From Strongyloides papillosus (lineage: Eukaryota; Nematoda; Chromadorea; Rhabditida; Strongyloididae), in contig SRSI01000013.1 of assembly GCA_005656395.1 (NCBI GenBank), forward strand, positions 806,001 through 870,000: a stretch of 64,000 nucleotides of DNA, read 5' to 3'. The notes beneath the pieces were generated by a model. It was not told where the DNA came from, ran no database searches, and was given only the letters and a program-made list of their open reading frames with translations. The translations under genes and the position numbers were made by a program. Each line of letters begins with the position of its first letter. Position 1 is the first letter of the stretch. Positions 37,261 through 51,357 of this stretch are shown one piece after another.

Positions 37261-38845
37261 ATGGTTTTGGCTCAGGTTAACTTTTCTGATGAAACTGATT
37301 GTGCTGAACAATCATTACTTGATCATGATCACATAAGAATTCCAATAATCTTTATATACATTGTTGTATTACTATTATGTCTTATAGGTAACTAATACTA
37401 TTTTAAATACTATTTAAATAATCATATCTTAAAGGTAATCTTTTTACAATTCTTGTAATATGTATTCATCATTCAATGAGAACAGCTACCAACTTTTTCC
37501 TTGCTAATCTAGCATTTGCTGATTTGTTAGTTGCAGTATTTTGTATTGGTCAAAATATGTTTCATCTCGTTGGTAGTCAAAATTCTCATTGGCCATTAGG
37601 TGAAGTTTTTTGCAAATTATATGTATTTGTACTTCATATGGTACCATGTACAAGTATTGGAATATTAGTATGTGTATCATTGGAAAAATATATTGCTGTC
37701 CTCCACCCATTACTAGCATTGAAACTTTTAACTCGTCGTCTACGAGTAACAATGACAACATTCATATGGATCTTATCAATCTCCGTCAATTTACCATATT
37801 ATTTTAAATCAATAGAAAAAAAGTATAGCCAAATGTCAGCATGTACACGTGAATTAGATGGGTAAATTTTAAATAATCTTATAAATTATTATTTGATTAA
37901 TATGTTACTTAATATACGAAACTTTAATATATCATTTTTCAGAGAATGGCCAGTACGTGATATGTTAACATTAAGTTTCTTTGTTTGGTATTGTATTCCA
38001 TTAGCGTCAATTGCATATATTTACACAAGAATAGGCATGGTTTTATGGAGAAGTGAGTTTAGGAATCTAACTAATAGAAAATATGCAAAAGAAGCCGAAA
38101 ATACTACTGAAATAATACAATTAACCAATACGGATAGAGTTAAGGATCAGCCTAATGAGTCATCTAAAAATACAAATAATGATAGGAGAAAAAATCGTTT
38201 TATTCAACTTCTAAGTGAATCTTCAAGAGAGAGTGAAAGAGATGCTATGAGTAATGCAATTTCACACTCTGAGTATGCCCATCATAACTGTGTTAGTGCA
38301 GAAGTTGTTGAAAATCGTAAAAAAGTAAGATAATACAAAAATAAACAAATAAATATATAAATTATAGGTGGTTCGATTACTTCTAGCTATTGTATGTTCT
38401 TTTGCTATTCTAACTTTCCCTCATCATGCACGTCTTTTATTTCTTGTAAGTTATCTTTTTTGTCAATATTCTATTAAAAATATACACTTTCACAGGTTTG
38501 GTCACATCATCAATTATGTCCGAATTCATGGGCGGTTGTAGCTCAACCATTTACATATTTATGTATGTTTCTTAGTAGTGGTATAAATCCGATATTGTAT
38601 GCTTTTATGTCTCAACGATTTCGAGAGGCTGTAAATGATATCATGAAATGCAGGTAAGTATATTTGTTTAATGTGTCATTTAAATTTAAAAATAATTATA
38701 TTTTTCCAGAGTTCGTAGATATCGTAGAAATGCAACTACAAAGACAAAAACCGTTTTATCAGATATCGGTGGTTGTGAGACTAATTCACCATCGTTAACT
38801 GCTTCCCGTTCAAGATCTTCAATAAGACATTCAAGGAAATTTTAA
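37261..38845 (+). CDS. Rhodopsin-class peptide GPCR with EKY in place of DRY, 6 exons
   Basis: Exons 37261-37387, 37435-37861, 37943-38324, 38368-38445, 38496-38653 and 38710-38845 join in phase to 435 residues. Seven membrane segments are visible. TM1 has the split GN motif ([10 protein letters not shown]); TM2 has [18 protein letters not shown] with the conserved Leu and Asp; a Cys before TM3 (GEVFCKLY) pairs with a Cys in loop 2 (SACTREL). The TM3 end is [12 protein letters not shown], so the usual D/E-R-Y is E-K-Y. TM5 has a Pro ([12 protein letters not shown]). The third cytosolic loop is about 95 residues, polar and Ser/Asn-rich. TM6 is unusual ([12 protein letters not shown]), and TM7 has NPILY. 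The N-terminus is short with an NFS sequon. The pattern fits neuropeptide or small-peptide receptors; the ligand class is not recognisable. Introns are 42-81 bp. Confidence 0.85.
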
Positions 38846-39176
38846 AAAAGCAAATAATAGAAATTCATATGGCATACAAATTTATTTGATCTCAAAATAT
38901 ATCTTTTTTTAAAAAATCAAACTTTGTTGAGCTTTTAAAGATTAATAGAATTACGTATCTAAAAACGAGAAATTTTTATACTTTTTAAAAATTTATTTTA
39001 AAATATAGTGATTATATTTATGACTTTTACATTACTTAATTTTAATAATTCCAATATATCTAAATGTTATTCTACTAAATAACGACAAAACAATTACTGC
39101 ATATTTTAAGGCATCTATAAAAATTTATATTAACATAAAAGTTTAAATATTCATTATAATATAAAAATTTTATGTA
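38846..39176. other. Short intergenic between convergent genes
   Basis: About 330 bp of AT-rich sequence containing the 3' UTRs of the GPCR gene (+) and the MBOAT gene (-). No other feature is seen. Confidence 0.55.
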
Positions 39177-40653
39177 TTATAATTCTTTCTTACTCTCCTT
39201 TTTTTCTGTATCTACTTTTTGTTTTGGGAAAATTTTGCATAACGTATGATATATTATTGGCCAAATAATTATATAAAGTATATAGCCCCAGGCATATTGT
39301 GCTAAAACTGGCCCAATCCAGTATTTTTTCTTAATAAGTCCAAATGGTAAGAAAGCGAATCCCATAGTTAATGTGATGACAATTTTTCCGAATAACCATG
39401 ATAATGGCTTAATATAAGGTTTATCAAGGAATTCTCTCATTCCTGGTATTCTAGGTATCAATTTATAAAATTGATCTTGTGAAATCATACAAATCATTTC
39501 ATAAGCAAAGAGAAGGAAATATGCTAGATGGTAGCCATGCCAAACAGCAAGGTAGAAGAGTGTTAATGCTTGACTTGCAAGTTTGTTTCCTAAAAATCTT
39601 AGTCGTTTAAATACATGATTCTTAGCCCAGTTATTTGTATTGATGTTGAAAGACTCGACACATGATTGATAATCAGAACCAAAGAAAAATCCTTTCAGAG
39701 ATATATTACGACATCCATCCCATTTATCATTTCCTTTTTCACCTTTTCCTGTATATCCAATACCAGACAGAATAGAGGAACCTTCAACTAATAGCCATGC
39801 ACATGCGTATTTATAGAATGTTGATCTATACCATATAGTTGTCCAGATAACTTTCCAATGGAAAGGTAAATTGAAAAATTCTGGTGTGTTAAAATAGTCA
39901 TTGTTAACCCAAAAAGTACCCCACTGATTAAAGACAGCAAAAACAACTCCTGCTAAAAATCTCCTTACAGATACCATAAGTGAAGAACTTCTTATATTGC
40001 CAGATTTTGTTAAATGTTTACCATCAACGTACTCACGAAAGTAGGTTAATGGAATAACTGGTCCAACAATTGTAAATGGTAGATAAAATGAATAAGCAGC
40101 TATCTCAACTAACCCTGGTGGTGTTTTAATGTTGTTTTTTAAGGCATCACCAGATAAACTTTTGCTATTAACTGTACCATCATAGACATCAAGACAGAGA
40201 CCAATTAATCTAAGAACCATAATACAATATGGTGTTGTCCAATTAATGTCATATTCTTCAGATTCAGTAAACCAATATCCAACCATTAAATAACCCTATA
40301 ATTAATATAATATGATAGAATTAATTAATTATTGTTTGTTGTCTTTTTTGCCTACTTACAAGAAAGATACCATGAACTATAAAAGGGAAGTTCTTAGTTT
40401 TTGGCATATAATTGGTGAGGTAGTAAGCGATAAAGATAGATAAAATGGTGTGATAGATATCTAACCCGCAATTAAAGAGGTATATCATAACCCCAGTTAC
40501 AATAAAATAGATATGTTGAATTTGAGGTGATTTGTTGTAGAAGAATGTTCGATAGATTGCACCAAATGGATATCCAGCCATAATTGATATTAATAATCTT
40601 AAACCATCTTCGTTGAAATTGATTGCTTCAGCTAATGTGCTAATAGCACCCAT
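39177..40653 (-). CDS. mboa-6: Lysophospholipid acyltransferase of the MBOAT family (LPCAT3/MBOAT5 type), 2 exons
   Basis: Exons 40653-40360 and 40295-39177 (64-bp intron) join in phase to 470 residues, the usual length for LPCAT3. The enzyme reacylates lysophosphatidylcholine and related lysolipids with polyunsaturated acyl-CoA in the ER membrane (Lands cycle). The protein is multi-pass. Landmarks follow the vertebrate enzyme: LRLLISIMAGYPFGAIYR near the N-terminus, GYWFTESEEYDINWTTPYC, CLDVYDG, FNINTNNW with the conserved Asn region, and LAVWHGYH with the putative catalytic His at residue 351. The C-terminus is Lys-rich (KKESKKEL), compatible with a KKxx-like ER retention tail, although the KEL end is not a strict dilysine motif. 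The exon join (FL|GYLMVGYWFT) matches the family without gap. The assignment to the mboa-6 orthologue rests on this overall match. Confidence 0.9.
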
Positions 40654-42055
40654 TTTGATGCCTAAAATTAATGGAGATTAACAAAAGAAATAATAATCGT
40701 GAAAGTGTATGGAAAAAAAGATAAAATTAAATAAATTTTGGTTGCATAAAAATATGAATATACTGATAAGTAAAACATTTTTTCCATACATTAAGCATTA
40801 ATTTTACGAAATATTAAATATACATATTTATATATATATGGATGGTCTGACAAAAGAAAAAAGTATAATAAAATTTAAACATGATAAGGTTCATGAATTA
40901 AAAACTCATAGACTATTCACTATTTTTTTATCAAGCTTAAAAAAAATTACATTTTATAAACATTACATAAAATATTTATATTAATAAAAGACTATGCATA
41001 TGTATAAAAAAGCTTTTTTTTATCATTCAAATCGACTTGTCTACGACATAACATCTATCGGGTATTTAAAATGAATATATCATTGGTTTTTTATCGTGAA
41101 GTGAAATTGGTGAGTTGGAACTTTAAAGGATATGACTGGAAGTTTCTTGATTAAATACAAGCAGACTAAGGGAATTATAAGGTGACGATACGATGATGAC
41201 CTTTATTTATTTATATAAATGTATTTATTTCTTGGGAAAACTAAAAAGTAGAGATAAAAAACGGTGCGGTCGGAATGAATATAAATATTTTTTTTCAAAA
41301 ATTATGTTGAATAAGTATTTATTTAAAGCGAACAATCATAAAGTAGATACATCTAATATATAATCAATGTAAAAATTTGTACATTACATATTTCAATCAT
41401 TTTTTCGAAAAAAAATTACTTACAATTTCTTAAACAGAAATGTAATTTATTTTAATCCTCTTATTGTACTGGAGATAATTTTACTAATTTTTTAATTGTG
41501 AAACAAAATATAATAAATAAACGTTATTAATATGTTTAAAAATTATCATTTTAAAGGAATGATAGATGACGTTGTGTAACGGAAATTATAAAAGGTTAAT
41601 TAATTATATGAATTAATTTTGATATGTTAATATTTCATCGAAAAGTTGAATTAATAATATTCGGTTACTTTTGATCCTTCATACAAACATGAAAGAAGTT
41701 CATTAATATTATTATATTATTAATTGTAATTGTAAAAGTTTATAATAATTATTTTACAGGAAGTTAAGTCATCTGTCATTATGGACAATATAATAATGAC
41801 TATTTAAGAAGCAATAATAGTTATATGTTAAGCCAAAATAAGTATATGATATGGTTATTATTGAAATTATACTTTAATTATAGTTGTTTCAGAATAAATA
41901 TATAAAAATGCTTCAGATCATACAATGTAAAACGTCATAAAATATGACAAGTAATAATGACAAATAGAGTATGCTAAACAAAGTTTAGTCATGTTTTTAA
42001 TGTTAATGATCAAAGTGATATCAACCAGATGCCAAATTAGATGCCTTATGGTTAG

Positions 42056-42091
42056 ATATTATTATCATTATTATTATTATTATTATTATTT
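42056..42091. repeat. (ATT)n microsatellite
   Basis: About twelve ATT units with one ATC interruption, directly visible. Confidence 0.9.
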
Positions 42092-44934
42092 ATACAACTT
42101 GTTAATTATTAATATAAACTAAAGAAAAGCTAAGACTAGACAATAAAAGATCATATTTTTATTAGCCCTAGTATTTAAAAATCTCTTGAAAAGCTATATA
42201 TTCATTATGTTTTATACGATGCTTTTATTAATAGTATAAATATCATACATTCATTACAAAAATTCTATTGTATCTTATTATTCCTTCAAACATTGTAATA
42301 ATAGTCCTAGTCCTTGGCATAATTTGTCTATCATATTTATAAATAATGTGAATGTTTTTTTTATGTGATAATATCAACTATTTTATTATCATTTGAAATG
42401 AGATTTGTGTTATAAAGTGTCGAATAAATTGACCTTATAATATATTTTATACTTTAAATGTAGGTATGAAAAATTTCAAAAAAAATATTTACTTTTGTCT
42501 TAATATACTTTTATAGTTTGTGTGCATATAAAACTAATAACATTAAATTTTTAATTTACTTTCTAAGGTAAATGATGTGTCTAATCATTTCTAGTTAATA
42601 AATTTTACATACAGATTAACAAGTTGTCTTCCTGTTTACTATAAATCACATTTTAAAATAATTATCTATATGAGTATTATATGATTTTTGAACAATGGAA
42701 ATTTACTATAATTTTCTATTACATTTTTTGACATTACTTGAAAAGTAATTAAACATTTTTGATATACCAATTTTTAAAAGTAAATTTCTAATTATTTACG
42801 ATTGAAATGTTTTTTTAAGGTCGAAATTTTATCTGAAATTATATATAAAAAAGTTATTTGGTGGATTATACATATTCAAAACTTCCATTACTTTTTTTTA
42901 TACTGCATTTAAGGATTAAGGAAATTATCTATCATTACTGTGTTATCTTGTGTATACATTCAAAAAAAGAGCTATATTTAGTTGTAAGATGTCATTGTAT
43001 AAGCATCTTACATTTTTACTAACTATTTAAATTATAGGATTAAATTGTGTTGTAACTTCCTCAATCAAAAGATAAAAATTGTTCTTTTGTCTTGAATAAT
43101 TAAAAAATGGAACTATAATTAGTTGATGACACTTTACATGTAAATTCTTACACATTATGTAACAGCATGTTTTTTATCTTCCATTCATACGACAAACATC
43201 TGTGATGCGAGTTATCTCTCTATAGGAGAAATAAGTTAATAAAGTAACATTGTATATTTAAAAGATGGCATTTCCTTAAAAAGAATTTATTTTAAAATGA
43301 ATCGTTTATTATATTTTAAATTAGAAGTTGCTAAAAGAGATTAATATAAATAACTATTAATGAGTAAACAATTTTAATTTGATTATTTTTGACACTTAAA
43401 AGTTGTTAATAATGCATTTATTTTCCAAAAGTATATTTCATTTCTGTAAATTTTAATATAATCAAAAATTTATACAAATTATAATATTTCATCTTTAAGT
43501 CAACCAAAAAGTCACATATTTCAGTGACTTTTAAGGCAATTTTAAGAAAATCTTTATATTATCAGTCCTTTTTGATACTATCTTATGAATGACAGCTGAC
43601 AATGACATTTTATACTTAATATTGTTGTACAAATGAAAAATGTTTAATATTGTCTATTATTAAGAAAATAATATAAAATATTTCTAACTTTCCATCAAAA
43701 ATATGATAATCGTTTACTATAAAAAAAATCGTTTATAGTTTAAAATGATGTATATTTAAAAACTTCTAGGTATATTATTATGGAGAGATTTAATATTTCA
43801 AGTAATGACCTAACAAATGATAAAGCAATTAAATACCCCTAATCAAATTTTTAAACTTATGACATCTAACATAATATATTAACATATTTATTGCCATTTA
43901 TTTGTTTAATTCTCAGAAGTGTCACATTCAAATCAACTATATATATAAAACTCTATGATATAAATCATTATAACTGTATTTAACAAACTTTTTTCACCGT
44001 AATTTTAAAAGTATCGGCACAATTTAAAATGTTTTTTATTCTATATTTACCGACAAATGGAATTAGTTGAAAGAGGTATAAGATTATTTAATTAAATCAT
44101 TGTAACAAATACAACTATTTCTGCTCTAAAAATATATTATTACTTATACCATTGGATCAACTTTTTTATAGTATTTATCTATACAATATTTAAAGTTATT
44201 TAAATAAACAATTTAAAATAACTCTTGTAATAATTGATATTACATATTATTTCATGAATTTAAATAATTATCTATATGTATACATAATTTATTTAAAAAT
44301 AAATACTATTATTTTATCTGTTCATTCCTATCTTATAATTTCTGCCTCATAACTCAAATATCCCGTTTTAATCATTTTTAACTTCACAATTTTTATGACA
44401 CTTCTTCTGACAAATCCAGTCTTTCTCCTTTATTATGGAATCCGTAAAACAATATAATTTTTAAAAAAAATGAGAAAATTTTGTCTTTTAAACTATACAA
44501 TTGCTTTAGCATTATTTTTTAAAATAATTTTTTTATTCATATCTAAATCTAGTCTACAAAATATACCATTTTATTAATGGATTTTTCCTAAATTATTTAT
44601 ACGAATATATATAGTTGTGAGAATAAAAATTTGATATGTCAACGATAAAAGTACAAAAAAATATATTTATTCTATTTTAAGAAAATTTTATTCCTGATAA
44701 CATCATTTAAAAGATATTGTAACAAAATTACACCACAAAACTTTTTACTTTAAAATTTAATGTTTTAATAAAAAAATTTAATTTTCTCTAATGTTGGAGA
44801 TAGAAAAAAATTTTAAAAATTTCATCATTTATTTTACACTATTATGACAAAGTTATTTCCTATTGAATGAAAATAATTTATAATTCATAATAAATATATT
44901 AATCTCCTATTTTCTATATATTTTTGGCAGAAAC

Positions 44935-44953
44935 ATATATATATATATATATA
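44935..44953. repeat. (AT)n dinucleotide run
   Basis: About nine uninterrupted AT units in a non-coding region, directly visible. Confidence 0.9.
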
Positions 44954-45653
44954 AATTTAATGTAAATTAACACATATTCAATTGTAAAAATGTATTATAT
45001 TTAGATGTCTCAACCTTACTTGACTTATAGATAACAAAATAAAGATTGCATAAAATATACACTTACTTTCAAATATACGTATATGTATTATTTAAAAATT
45101 CTTAAAAATTATTTCATGTTTAAAATAACTTTACATTTTATATTTAACTGTACCATTATTAAAATGTATATGGGTACCTTAAAAGGTCTTCAAAAATATG
45201 TTAACCTTACAAAATCATCTTCAAAATTCTCTTATACATTATATTTTAATATTTCAATAAAATAACCAATTATATTTGAGAATAAATTTTTTTTAACTCC
45301 CTCTCTATTTCTTTCAAATTATTTTCTTATTCTAGTTAAATTCCTGAAATAGTTATATTTTCTATAGTTGAAAAATATTTTAAATTTATAAAAGAGATTC
45401 TTTTTTAAAAAATTATGTAATGAATTATAGTTCTTTTTGAAAATTTTCTTTCATCAGTATATTTATCAAAATTTATTAAAATACTTTATATTTTTCCTCT
45501 ATAACTTTAGCGTCATTATGATAAAATCATTCCATAAGTGATCTAGTGAAAAATAATTAATTTTATTTAGCTAAATTTTTATTTTAATCTTACAATTTCA
45601 ATATCAAATATCTTTTTTATAATAAGCATTTACCTGTCATCTATTAAAATAAT

Positions 45654-45944
45654 TCATCTTCTTAGACACTTATTATCATCAGAAGTGTCAAATTTTGATA
45701 TTTTTAGTAGATAAAGTTTTATGTTGCCGATAATATTATATGTATCAAGTAATATATATAAGAGACTTGAAAGATAAAAACTAGGTGTAAATTGTTTACC
45801 ATCTTCAAGTGCCAGTTTTATTAAACAAATACTGAGGTATTTTGATGAATTTTTATTAACAGTTATTAATAAAGAGATTAAATTACAAGTACTATTATTT
45901 CTCTTATTGACTTTAAGTATATTTTTATTTAATCTTTTTATCAA
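45654..45944 (-). CDS. Hypothetical open frame of about 100 codons, uncertain
   Basis: The minus-strand frame is open from just upstream of 45944 to a TGA at 45654. Its central part uses plausible codons (LALEDGKQFTPSFYLSSLLY). There is no ATG near its beginning (the first candidate start is TTG), no domain is recognised, and no partner exon was found. In sequence this AT-rich a frame of this length can arise by chance. It could be a last exon or a relic. Confidence 0.2.
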   Translation of the reverse strand: MIKRLNKNILKVNKRNNSTCNLISLLITVNKNSSKYLSICLIKLALEDGKQFTPSFYLSSLLYILLDTYNIIGNIKLYLLKISKFDTSDDNKCLRR

Positions 45945-48900
45945 GGTAATTAGTTCTTTTCACCATCATTATATCTTGTTTTGAATCTTTCACTTGTTTT
46001 TTTGTTGCATATCTTATATTCAAGTTTTAAAAACTTTTCATTTAATATGCAATAGTTACTATAAAAACTATATATATTTTGAGAAAAGAAGCATGTTATA
46101 AAAATCATGCAATATCTGATATCTAAATGTATATATTTTTAGTATAAAAGTTTAAATATAGTGCCATTTTGTGCAATTAAAATATAATATCGTAACATTT
46201 TGTCATATGCATATCCATTATTTATAAATCTTTATAAATTACTTTTGTCACTCTATATTATAATACTTTTTTTGCATATTAATCTCTATTGTTGATTGTG
46301 TTAAATAGTCACTAAAATTATCTTCTCATTATTTATTAAATGATTAATGTATTGTTACAAGTGATTATTTTTAATTTATATCACTACTGTTTTGCACTAT
46401 ATTATATTAATTATAAAAAAAAGTTTCTTTCAAAAAGTTAATGCATTGCATTTTGTATCAAAATATTCTATACTATAAACATTACTTTAACACATTAAAG
46501 ATGTAAATTATTTTTAACATACCTACAAATCATAATATTAATTTATATTATTATTATTAAAATGAATATTAGTCCTCAAAATTTTAACTACTGATCATTT
46601 GACTATTACTTTATCCTTGAAATAAGTTAGCTGTATTATAATTAGTGTTTACAGATATAAAAGTTATAGTGAAGGTCAAAATAAAGAAAAAACTTTCATA
46701 CATTAGTTGGTTCTCATCTTTGATTACACATGTAATCATGGTTACTTTTTATGAGTTCATTCTTTAAATGCCATTCCAACGATCATCATTATTATTATTA
46801 TTTTAATAGGCATGCCGATATGTTTTAATGATTATACATGTAAATTGTACAACAAAACTACTTAATATCAAAAGAAAATTGAAGAAAAAAATTAATATAA
46901 TGTATATTGTCTGTATTACATATATATATTGTCCTATTACAATCTATTTTTATCTCATTAAACTTTCGGTATTCTTAAAGTAACATACTTTAGCAATTGC
47001 CTCTTCTTTATGCTACGCTTAAAATGCCTTTGGGAGAAATAAAAGTTAAAGAAAAGGGAGAATGAAGTAGAAAATGTAATTTCAATTTTTACATTTTTAT
47101 TAGATCCATTTCATATTTGAAGAAAATGACTAAAAAGTGTAATTTTAAAATTTCATTTCAAGATTCACATTTATATTCTTATTATTTAAAACAATATTTT
47201 TGTAATATTATTTTTAAAAAGTAATTCACTTTAACTGGTTTCATATTATTGTTGAAGTTATTACATAATACAAAGTTTAACTTTTGAAATAGATAAACAT
47301 AACTTTCATTCTTCTTCAAATAATGCCTGTCTTTTACTTTTTAATTGTCAAGTGCCAAAATCTTACAATTAAGGAAGTTGTGTATTGTTAATATTCTACT
47401 TGTAATCTTCTTTTCCTAATAATGACACGCAATCTACTTCGTAATTTATGTATTCTTTTTGTGTAATATTAATTTGCTTACAATACTTATACAACAAAAT
47501 TTATAATAGAAGCGTGCTCTAACTTTTAATAAATTCCCTTATTTATTAAAAAATTTTTTAATTTAATATATTGTATTTAGAAATTTATTTATTGTTTTTC
47601 ATATTTCATCTCTAGAAAGTCCTGATTATTTTCAAGTAGATGATGTAAAATTAGCTTAAGATATTTTTTATCATCAAAACATCTTGTATTTAAGATATTT
47701 TTTTTATTTTACCATAACATCATTCTGTTTTTGTACTTTATGTTGAAGAAATTGTGTAAGTAAATTAAAATATCTCTAATCTAGATTTAAATTAAAATAT
47801 AAAACTAAGAAATTTTTGATAATTTTTTCTACATTAATATTTTAAAATAAAAATGATTAATCTGTGAAATATTTGGTACTCGTGCATAATCTCTTCATAA
47901 ATTGTTACAAAATGTATAATATCCTATAATGAAAAAGTTATAAAACAAAAAAATTTTTTATACACATTTTAATGATACGATTGTTGCATAAAATTTTAAT
48001 ATCATTATTTGTTTTAAATTCTCATAACACCTATACCTCTTAAACTTAACTTGATCGTTTTATTTTATTGTAATATCAATTATTTTATTAAAACAAAAAA
48101 TTACAAAAGTAGATATATATTATCTTGAATAGATACTTAAAATCAGTTCTGTTCTATTATCTTTTTAAAAATACAATTGATGTGAAATTGTAGCTTTTAG
48201 CTATATGTAAACATTGGTATTTTCATATTTTTATAAGTGGACAGTAACAATTTTATAATGTACAATTTTTTTATTGTATTTGTCTTAGTTGTTTTTAAAT
48301 TATTTTTGTTGCGATATTGAAAAACTCTTCTTCATTGTATAAGTTAATTTTCTCGATAAAAGAGTTACATATTTATTTGCGGAATACCTGAAATTATTTT
48401 GGTGTTTTTGTTGTATATTTACAACTTTTTATCTATTCAATTCTATTTGTATTATTTTTTATAAAAGAATATTTTTTTCTTTGTAAATGATGTAATATTT
48501 GTATTTGAACATATAAATTTATTTAATTAAAAATGTTCATATTTATTTTATAGATTATTTTTGTATCATAATTATTGTCGGTGTTTTACAATTTCATACT
48601 TTTGATTTTATCCGCTAACGTCCTTTTATGTGTGTATCCAAGAGTTGCATAACATAAACAGATTGTCTTTTTATAGAAATTTATAATAAATATATTGTTT
48701 TAATTATCTCTCTTCTAATAAGCATTTCAATTGAAATGTATGATGGTTCATTAAGTTTTTCTTACATATCACCTCTTTTGAACTATTTTATTATGTAAAG
48801 ATTCAATAAAACATATTAAATTTACTTTTCCATTTATGTTTTGATCGGCATCTTTATGAAATAGTCATTTTAAAGTAAAAAGATATATGTATTAGGACAT

Positions 48901-51328
48901 ATTTTATATATTTTCAATCATTAATCTAATACCATTTTGACAAATAATGATTAGATATATCATTTTTGTGCACTTTTGAGTGTTAATTGCTTGATCTTAT
49001 CAATTTTATTTCTTGTTTTAATTTTTATCAAATAATTCATAAATAATATTATTATGCTAGTAAAAATTTCTTTTTTTTACCTTATCACATTTTAAATAAT
49101 TTACTCAACTCAATAAATAACTAAATTAAAAATATATTATTTACAAGAAAAAAGGTTTGATTACATTTATATAATAATGTATATTTTCTAAAAGAAATAC
49201 CATTTTTCTTTAATTTACTTTTTTTAATACTTTTATGTACTGTAGAATTTTATTATATGTTATAGTATTTGAAATTTATATATACTACTAATCTTCATTT
49301 CCATTAATGATCTTTTATTTAGGTTATAGAGAATTTTTAATAAGCAAATGTTAATTAAAACAAGGTCGTTTTATGAAGTTTTAAAAGTTTTTGTGAAATT
49401 TAAAACTGAAATAAATAAAATTGGCTTTACTTTTGACTCTTTTATCTATTTTACTCTTCATTAGTTTTCATAATCTTGTCATGTTTTCTATTGTTTGCAC
49501 TCTAATTAGAAGACAATGAAGGAACAGACCGCAGCTAGATTTGGGTAGTCATATTGAACTCATAACATACTATTATAATTTTATGTTTCATTTCCAAACA
49601 CACATGTTGTCATTCAAAAAATATGCCATTCTTCCACCTGAATGAACAACTTAATTTTATACTTTCATACTGCTGAAAGTTAAACCTCATTGTTTTTATT
49701 TTATTATTATTATCTTCATACACAATAATAAATCATTTTTTATTGTTTGAAATAAATAACCATAACTCCTTAGTTCTGATTTGTTATTTTATAAATTTTA
49801 CATTTATGAATTAATATATCTATCTATTTGGATACATAAATCTCATCTTTCTAATATTCCCACATATTTAGTTTAATTTTATATCACATTAACTGTCAAA
49901 TATCAAGTAGATCTTTCCTTCATTTATACTATATACTTATCTTTCCCATTATCCATTCTGTACCTCATCCTCATTAAGTAAATATATTTCTTGTAAATGA
50001 AACACGCAAACTGTACATCATATTTTCTACAATCTTTGGTTTGATTACAATCTTTTGCCATTGAATTGTTGAGAGTACTTCTAAAAATATTCATCTTCTA
50101 TATCATCATCATTACTCTATGTATATTATTGAAACCTTTTGAACATATTAAACTTATTTCTAATTCCTTACCACTTAATGAACAGCTTTCTTGACAAGTG
50201 TAAATATAATAGTGGTAAAACATAGTGACAAAAATGATAAATACAAAATACGATACTTTATGATTATTTTAAGCGTGAAATTAATTTAACGTGCTAAATT
50301 GTTTTAATGATAATTATGTTGATTCTTAATTTGAAAATACTAAAGATTTTTTTAATAACATCATAAACAGGCTTCGCAAAACACATTCAAATATTTTTTA
50401 TTTTATTATTGCATTTCTTAATAAAAATAATAGTATTGTAAAACGTGTTTTATGATTTTACCAACCTATTGAATGTAATCATACAATGAGGTAGTAAAAT
50501 ATATTTTTACAGCTTTATAATGAGATTAATTTTATAACTATCAGATCATCTGTTCTTACATGCATTGTTTTCCCCCTCACTCTTTTCTTATTACGCATTT
50601 ATATATCAATTTATTGTTTTATTAAAGGTCATACCATCACATTTTCATCATAATCTATTGCTTTGTCTTTTTTTATATAAGTACTATATAATTAATCCTT
50701 ATATCTTTTTTAGATTTTTTTTTAATAAATATCAATTTTTTTCTTTTATATCTTTTATTTTAATTAAATTTTTCTCAAGATAATTAATTTTTAAGCGAAC
50801 ATGTATTCCATCAGGTAATGTACTGTTAATAATAGTATTATCCACTTAAGACCAAAAATTTTAAAAGAATTTAAGACATCTCTTTTTCTACTTATACTCT
50901 AATAAAACGCCAATTCATTTTATAAAACTGTATGAACTAATTTATATTCTCCATATAATTATTTCCTCTTTATTTTTTAAGAATATATCTATCTATTATT
51001 AACTGATAAACTATTTTATACCAGATCAAGGTGATTTACAATATAAATCTTGTTATTGCTATTAATCTAACCATACTATCTACATTATTATTATTAATAT
51101 TATTACACTGACATGTTTCATTTTGCCATCATTATATTTTCTCACTTCCAAAACATTAAGATTATCTTTCCTTAATCATCAATCATTATACTAATTAGTC
51201 TATCTATAATTATAATAAAAATACATATTAGATAATTTTAATATCTTTATGAACTTATTTTGTCTCCTACCCCTATTCGGAAGGGCATATTTATTATTAT
51301 AAAAAAGATTCTTATCATAATATGTCAC

Positions 51329-51357
51329 AGGGTAAATGTTTTGATTTACCCTTTTTT
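51329..51357 (+). other. Perfect 9-bp hairpin followed by a T run
   Basis: AGGGTAAAT (51329-51337), a 6-nt loop, then ATTTACCCT (51344-51352) running into six T. This is an exact inverted repeat in otherwise unstructured sequence. It might be a transcript end or a protein-binding palindrome; no associated RNA gene is seen. Confidence 0.4.

Noticed and set aside
50488..50510. TGAGGTAGTAAAATATAT, which resembles a let-7 family 5' end (also GAGGTAG near 24693).
   Set aside because: No complementary arm (ACTACCTC-like) occurs within 100 bp on either side, so no microRNA hairpin can form.
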